Of a stretch of DNA of 64,000 nucleotides, positions 59,720-64,000 are shown piece after piece (position 1 is the first letter of the stretch; each line of letters opens with the position of its first letter). The notes beneath the pieces are model-generated. The model saw only the letters and a program-made list of their open reading frames with translations, searched no databases and was not told where the DNA came from. The stretch lies in NCBI GenBank assembly GCA_963851085.1, contig CAWKNX010000011.1:248001-312000 (forward strand), written 5' to 3'. Position numbers and translations under genes: made by a program. Source of the DNA: DATFVJ01 sp963851085. Its GTDB lineage: Bacteria > Actinomycetota > Actinomycetes > Streptosporangiales > Streptosporangiaceae.

Positions 59720-61110
59720 TGCGCACGGACGATCTGCGCGCCATCTTCCTGTTCGACGGGCTGAGCGAGGAGCAGCTCCTCGAATTGATCGCGGTCGGCG
59801 ATGAAGTGCTCTTCGATGAAGGCGATGTGCTCTTCCGCGAGGGCGACGCCGCCGACTTCTGGTGGGTACTGCTCGACGGGCGGGTCGAGCTGCTACGCCG
59901 CGGCGGACATGAGGAATCCGTTGTCAGCGTGATGGACCGGCCAGGGGTATGGGCGGGCGGATTCCGCGCCTGGGCCGACAAGGCGGGGTACCTGAGCACT
60001 GGCCGCGGCGCCGGCCCGGGCCGGATGCTCCGAATCTCCGCCGAGGCGCTGGGGGAACGGGCGCGCGCCTGGTTCCCGTTCGGCGTTCACCTGATTGAAG
60101 GCTTCTTCCAGACGGTACGCAACATGGAAGCGATGTCGCGTCAGCGTGAAGCGCTCGTCGCGCTCGGCACGCTCGCGGCCGGCCTTGCGCACGAGATCAA
60201 CAACCCGGCGTCTGCCTCCGTGCGCGCGGTCGAGGCACTGCAAGATACGTGCGACACGCTGCTGTCGTCGCTCGTCCACCTCGCCGAGCGATCAATGCGA
60301 GCCGAGCAGTTCGTCGCAATTGACGCGCTACGACGTGAGATCGACGTCTCATCGGTGAGCGTCGATCCCCTGGCGAACGCCGATCGCGAGGAAGCGCTCT
60401 CGGACTGGCTCGACGAGCACGGGGTCAACGCCGCCTGGCGCATCGCTCCCGCATTGGCGGCGGCAGGTGCCGACATTGCCTGGTGCGAACGCGCCGCCGA
60501 GATACTCGACGATGCCACGCTCGAACCCGGCATCGAATGGGTGGCAAGCACCCTCTCGACAGCGACGCTGCTGTCCGAGGTGAAGGACTCGACCGGGCGC
60601 GTTTCTGCACTGGTCGCGGCCATGAAGTCGTATTCACAGCTCGACCGAGCCTCACTGCAACTCATCGACGTCACAGAAGGTATCGAAAGTACCCTCGTGA
60701 TGCTCGGGCACAAGCTGCGCCGCGTGACTGTTCGTCGCGATTACGGAACCGACGTGCCGCTCATCGAGGCGAACCCAGCCGAGCTCAACCAGGTATGGAC
60801 GAACATCATCGACAACGCCATCGACGCCATGGACGAAAACGGAACGCTCCACATCTGGACGCGGGCCAACTCTGCGGATGTCGTCGTCGAAATCGGCGAC
60901 ACCGGCCCTGGGATGCCCCCCGACGTACAGGCCCGCGCGTTCGACGCGTTCTACACGACCAAGGACGTCGGTAAAGGCATCGGCCTCGGTCTTGATAATG
61001 CACGACGCATCATCGTCGAGCGCCACCATGGCCAGATCACAATCGACTCGCGGCCCGGCGAGACCGTGCTGTGCGTCCACCTCCCACGCCGTCACGTCAA
61101 ACCTCAGTGA
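59719..61110 (+). CDS. Histidine kinase with N-terminal cyclic-nucleotide-binding-like domain
   Basis: 463 residues. The first 125 residues form a cNMP-binding (Crp-like) beta roll (IFLFDGLSEEQLLELIAVGD, GDVLFREGDAADFWWVLLDG), though the phosphate-binding arginine pocket is not evident. The H-box LAAGLAHEINNPASAS carries His158; the HATPase domain has NQVWTNIIDNAIDAM (N-box), IGDTGPGMP (G1) and GKGIGLGLDNARRI (G2). A soluble sensor kinase, no membrane segment. It overlaps the receiver/flavoprotein gene by TGATG, so the two form a two-component unit in which the regulator is a redox enzyme. Confidence 0.9.
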   Translation: MRTDDLRAIFLFDGLSEEQLLELIAVGDEVLFDEGDVLFREGDAADFWWVLLDGRVELLRRGGHEESVVSVMDRPGVWAGGFRAWADKAGYLSTGRGAGPGRMLRISAEALGERARAWFPFGVHLIEGFFQTVRNMEAMSRQREALVALGTLAAGLAHEINNPASASVRAVEALQDTCDTLLSSLVHLAERSMRAEQFVAIDALRREIDVSSVSVDPLANADREEALSDWLDEHGVNAAWRIAPALAAAGADIAWCERAAEILDDATLEPGIEWVASTLSTATLLSEVKDSTGRVSALVAAMKSYSQLDRASLQLIDVTEGIESTLVMLGHKLRRVTVRRDYGTDVPLIEANPAELNQVWTNIIDNAIDAMDENGTLHIWTRANSADVVVEIGDTGPGMPPDVQARAFDAFYTTKDVGKGIGLGLDNARRIIVERHHGQITIDSRPGETVLCVHLPRRHVKPQ

Positions 61111-61219
61111 CGCAGTCCACGCCCTGAATCAGCTAATCCCCGAATACTACGTTGCACCGGGCGCCGGGAGCCGTATTCGAGTTACGAGGTCGTGCTGCCC
61201 GCCGCCAGGCATTTCAAGA

Positions 61220-61684
61220 TCACCTACATTTTACTGGGACCGGGCTGCGCGACTGGTAGGCAGCGACATTCATCAGGACTATGACGGCAACCACCACCCA
61301 CACCGGCATCCAGGCCGACAACTGCCGGCTCTTTGCCAGCCAGCGGAACAGTCCTCTTGCGCCCCGTTCGGCGATCTCGAGCAGGCCGGCGATCGCCTCG
61401 CCGTAGCCAAAGGCACCGTGAAGCCCTCGGTGCCGGCGCTGAAGCGTGGCGGAGGTCATCGCGTATTCGGGCGCCACAGCGAGCCATGCCACCGCGAGCA
61501 GAGCGAGACTCGCCAGCGCGGCACACGGGCCCGCTGCCAGTGGGATGCCGTACCGCAGGCCCAACCTGATCGCCAGGCACCCCGCGACAACGAAGGAGAC
61601 AACCCGCAACGGCCCCGGCAGCCACCCCATCCACCCGTACCAGATTTGGGCTAGACCGTGGACGATCTCGCTCAGCATTGTCAT
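61220..61684 (-). CDS. Small membrane protein, third gene of the right-edge operon
   Basis: 154 residues with three hydrophobic segments (LRVVSFVVAGCLAIRLG; CAALASLALLAVAWLAVA; WMPVWVVVAVIVLMNVAA) and a Trp-rich start. It begins 15 bases after the SPFH-like gene stop on the same strand. No domain recognised; it may anchor or complete the complex of the operon. Confidence 0.7.
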   Translation of the reverse strand: MTMLSEIVHGLAQIWYGWMGWLPGPLRVVSFVVAGCLAIRLGLRYGIPLAAGPCAALASLALLAVAWLAVAPEYAMTSATLQRRHRGLHGAFGYGEAIAGLLEIAERGARGLFRWLAKSRQLSAWMPVWVVVAVIVLMNVAAYQSRSPVPVKCR

Positions 61685-61699
61685 ATGCTCAGCCTCATG

Positions 61700-62635
61700 T
61701 CATTCCAGCTCGTCCCCATCATTTCCTTGATCTGACTTCGCGGTCAGCTCAAAGTCACTCGTTCGTTCCAGGAGCAGCCGAGCAAAGTCCTGATCGGTTT
61801 TGTCGCCGCGGCTTAGCAGCGAATTCCCGAGCTCTTTTGTAAACCTCTCGCGAATATGCAGCTCGATCGCAGAATCGTTCAGCATCGCGGTGAATAGATC
61901 CCATTTGCGCTTGCCATCGAGCTGCTGCTCCGCCTGGAACCTTTCCACAAACTGTGGTATGAGCTCCTCATGTCCCTGAAGTGCCGCATAGACTCGGGCG
62001 AACTCAGGCCCAAAGATCCGTTCGTATAGATCTTTGGTGCGCTGCATTGTCTTGGCAGCAAGCACCGCTGACAACGCCGTGGCGCCGGCCTCCATGACGG
62101 TGCTCTCATTGACGAACCGGAGGCGGACCCGCAGTTCCCTGATACTCAGGCCGAACAGCTCTGGCCGCCGGTTCGAAACCCGAAGAGCGTCTGCTACCTT
62201 ACGGCTGATCGCCGCCAGGCCAGGCTCTGCCTCGGCACCTATGCTGAATTCCGATGTTATGCGCGATGCCTGCTCGTAGCACCAGTTGCCGAGTTGCTCA
62301 GCAAGGTCACCGCGTCGTTCCCTGACCACCTCACAGCAGTCATCCACCATCAGTTCCACGTCCACCTCACCGGCAAGGTCGATCCCGACGTCGGCGGTGG
62401 GGAGATTGATGGAGAAGGTCCGCGTTTGGCTTCCGGTGTCCACGTAGTAGGCCTCAGTAAAACCTCCGACGAAGCGCTGTCCCATCGTCGGCGGGCAGCC
62501 ACGCTCAAGCTGCACCATCTTGTTTGCTGGAGATCGCAGCACCATGACTTCATAAGGCTCTGGCAGCAGGTTCCTTGGAAGTTTGCCGGTGCGTGGGATA
62601 AGTTCCGGACCCCGCACCGGGTCAATTGGCCTCAT
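61700..62635 (-). CDS. SPFH/band-7-like cytosolic or membrane-associated protein
   Basis: 311 residues. Residues 30-195 have the alternation of beta strands and helices of an SPFH/band-7 domain (VMVLRSPANKMVQLERGCPP; DLAGEVDVELMVDDCCEVVR; LFGLSIRELRVRLRFVN), without an N-terminal membrane helix. The C-terminal part (200-311) is helical with ERIFGPEFARVYAALQGHEE, resembling a coiled interaction region. The assignment is by pattern, not strong motif, so treat it as probable. It starts nine bases after the HEAT-like gene and is followed 15 bases later by the membrane protein, so the three are one transcript. Confidence 0.68.
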   Translation of the reverse strand: MRPIDPVRGPELIPRTGKLPRNLLPEPYEVMVLRSPANKMVQLERGCPPTMGQRFVGGFTEAYYVDTGSQTRTFSINLPTADVGIDLAGEVDVELMVDDCCEVVRERRGDLAEQLGNWCYEQASRITSEFSIGAEAEPGLAAISRKVADALRVSNRRPELFGLSIRELRVRLRFVNESTVMEAGATALSAVLAAKTMQRTKDLYERIFGPEFARVYAALQGHEELIPQFVERFQAEQQLDGKRKWDLFTAMLNDSAIELHIRERFTKELGNSLLSRGDKTDQDFARLLLERTSDFELTAKSDQGNDGDELE

Positions 62636-62644
62636 CTATGGTCC

Positions 62645-64000
62645 TTATTGAGTCGTGACTGGCTCGTGCAGGGCGCGATATACTTGTGCCGCTGCTCCTT
62701 TCGGGTTTTTCTTGGCCCAGGATCGCAGGTGGTAGGCCAGCCGATCGGCTTCCTCGGGAGTCGTGGCGAGCTCCGGCACGAATTGAGTCAGTGGCTTCAC
62801 GAGGTAAGGCCGATCATTTGCGCAGTTGAACCAGCGCCGCAATGCCCCCAGCGCCGCTCGTGACCACTCAGTGTTGCTGAGTGCGATGCGCCAGAGCGCA
62901 ATGACATCGGCCCGCTCACCGGCCCGCTTCGCGACGAACAGGAGACTGGGCCAGGCCTGTTTCCCGTGGCGGCCGGGCGTTCCATCGCCCCGTGCATCGG
63001 TATCGTTGCCTGCAACGTAGTCGATCGTGTCGGCGATCACTGTAAAGGCGAGTAAGGCCAACTCCCGCTCCGTCTTCTTCTTTGAGGATGTCCATTTCCT
63101 CAGCGCGCCGAGCACCTCCTGGGTAAGTCCATCGAGGTTGCTCATGTACATGGCAACGACCCCGGCCGCGGCGCTGGTAGCCCAGTCATCTTCCGGTGAT
63201 TCTTGTCGGCGCGCTATGTGCGCAAGGCCCCTGACCGCGGCACTGGGATTAGCCGACGCGACCGCGAGACCGTAAACCATGGCGGCCATCGAGGCAAGAT
63301 TTCTGTTACCTGAGTCCGCCCATTGTTCGAGCATGCGTGAAACCCGTGGCGCCGTCTCCGACTTGGCTAGCGGTACCGTCAGCGCCCAGACCACAAGAGG
63401 CCATGCCTCCTGCTCAGGCAACAGGGACCACGGGCCTATCACGTCACGCAGCAACATAGGTAGGTTGTCCTCGGCGAAAGTGCCAAGCATCAAAGCGGCC
63501 CGGCGCTGGACATGTGCGTCCGGGTGCTCGGCGCATTCGCGCAGCCAGGTGACAATCACCGACCGCACCTGCGGGTAATCTGTCCGCAGCAGTTGGGCGA
63601 GGCTGGCCTCCCATGTCCGGTTCGCGAATTCCACAATCTGGGTACGCACTGTGCCGTAGATGTCGTCGTGGTCGGCAAAGCCGACATGCACGCTCGCCTT
63701 GCTCAGGCGCACGCGGCTTGAGTCGGCAAACAGATCCCGGGCCTGCGTTTCGCCTGCCTCTGTTCGCAATAGGATGGTAAGGCGATTTTCCAATTCGAGC
63801 ACCGTCTGGAGTGGGAGCCCACCAAAGAAACTTAGGGTGATTGTAAGCGGCCTGATCGCCCCCTGCTCGGGGTTCTCGAACCATGCTCTTATCCGGCCGC
63901 TGTCGGCCAGGTTCAAGTGGATGCCGAGCGCGTCAATACTGATGCGCTTACCTACCACATCGCGGACGATACTTGCCACGGTATCTATCTCGGCGAGCCG
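62645..64000 (-). CDS. HEAT-repeat-like protein, 5' end outside the window
   Basis: At least 451 residues; the frame continues past the right edge. The C-terminal 300 residues consist of repeated helix pairs (SVIVTWLRECAEHPDAHVQR; WALTVPLAKSETAPRVSRML; ALRKWTSSKKKTERELALLA; ALWRIALSNTEWSRAALGAL) typical of HEAT/ARM scaffolds. The visible N-terminal part (LTITLSFFGGLPLQTVLELE) is beta-rich and may be the end of an NTPase or effector domain that lies outside. It heads an operon with the SPFH-like and membrane proteins. Confidence 0.68.
   Translation of the reverse strand, partial: RLAEIDTVASIVRDVVGKRISIDALGIHLNLADSGRIRAWFENPEQGAIRPLTITLSFFGGLPLQTVLELENRLTILLRTEAGETQARDLFADSSRVRLSKASVHVGFADHDDIYGTVRTQIVEFANRTWEASLAQLLRTDYPQVRSVIVTWLRECAEHPDAHVQRRAALMLGTFAEDNLPMLLRDVIGPWSLLPEQEAWPLVVWALTVPLAKSETAPRVSRMLEQWADSGNRNLASMAAMVYGLAVASANPSAAVRGLAHIARRQESPEDDWATSAAAGVVAMYMSNLDGLTQEVLGALRKWTSSKKKTERELALLAFTVIADTIDYVAGNDTDARGDGTPGRHGKQAWPSLLFVAKRAGERADVIALWRIALSNTEWSRAALGALRRWFNCANDRPYLVKPLTQFVPELATTPEEADRLAYHLRSWAKKNPKGAAAQVYRALHEPVTTQ

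Overview
The window is GC-rich DNA with strong G/C third-position bias, GTG and TTG starts alongside ATG, and actinobacterial gene families: a Ddn-type F420 nitroreductase, an F420-dependent NADP oxidoreductase-like protein, a DUF5999 protein, a SigE-like ECF sigma factor and HxlR/TetR/MarR regulators. It looks like a soil or filamentous actinobacterium of the Streptosporangiales/Streptomycetales kind; the genus cannot be fixed from sequence alone. It reads as ordinary chromosome with many loosely grouped accessory genes, wide non-coding gaps full of repeats, and several decayed genes.

Layout, left to right. 0-3 kb: the end of an ethylmalonyl-CoA pathway operon (CoA-ester lyase, MaoC hydratase, acyl-CoA dehydrogenase). 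3-16 kb: single metabolic and regulatory genes, including a TetR/NAD-epimerase divergon with two matched operators, two methyltransferases, an aldo/keto reductase, an AlkZ-like protein, a KAP P-loop NTPase and a large lipoprotein. 16-17 kb: a long hairpin element and a 12-bp minisatellite, followed by a DnaG-like TOPRIM gene. 18-26 kb: MBL hydrolase, nucleoside phosphorylase, PAP2 phosphatase, SDR, lipoprotein, uridine-kinase-like protein, a methyltransferase broken by a 14-bp duplication, and a Ddn homologue. 26-28.6 kb: a compact operon of three proteins of no recognised function. 29-34 kb: a LuxR/ATPase regulator, a methyltransferase, a lipoprotein and repeats. 34-49 kb: HxlR, an acyl-CoA ligase, an 831-residue membrane lipoprotein, a MarR-GNAT fusion with a perfect palindromic and apparently leaderless promoter, MOSC, patatin, DUF5999 and an ECF sigma factor divergent from an XRE regulator. 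49-54 kb: a parallel beta-helix protein and a form-II-like molybdopterin oxidoreductase. 54-58 kb: a graveyard of gene remnants. 58-61 kb: a coupled receiver/FAD-reductase and cNMP-domain histidine kinase pair. 61-64 kb: a membrane / SPFH-like / HEAT-repeat operon that leaves the right edge.

The clearest functional group is the left-edge pathway: methylsuccinyl-CoA to mesaconyl-CoA (dehydrogenase), to beta-methylmalyl-CoA (hydratase), to glyoxylate plus propionyl-CoA (lyase). The clearest signalling pair is at 58-61 kb. The best candidates for undescribed biology are the 26-28.6 kb operon, the right-edge operon, and two families of dispersed non-coding repeats: a roughly 150-bp element headed by a near-perfect 18-20 bp hairpin (three copies) and a short motif built on CCGAACGGCTGCCGTG (seven copies). 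All domain names come from motif recognition by eye; no database search was run.
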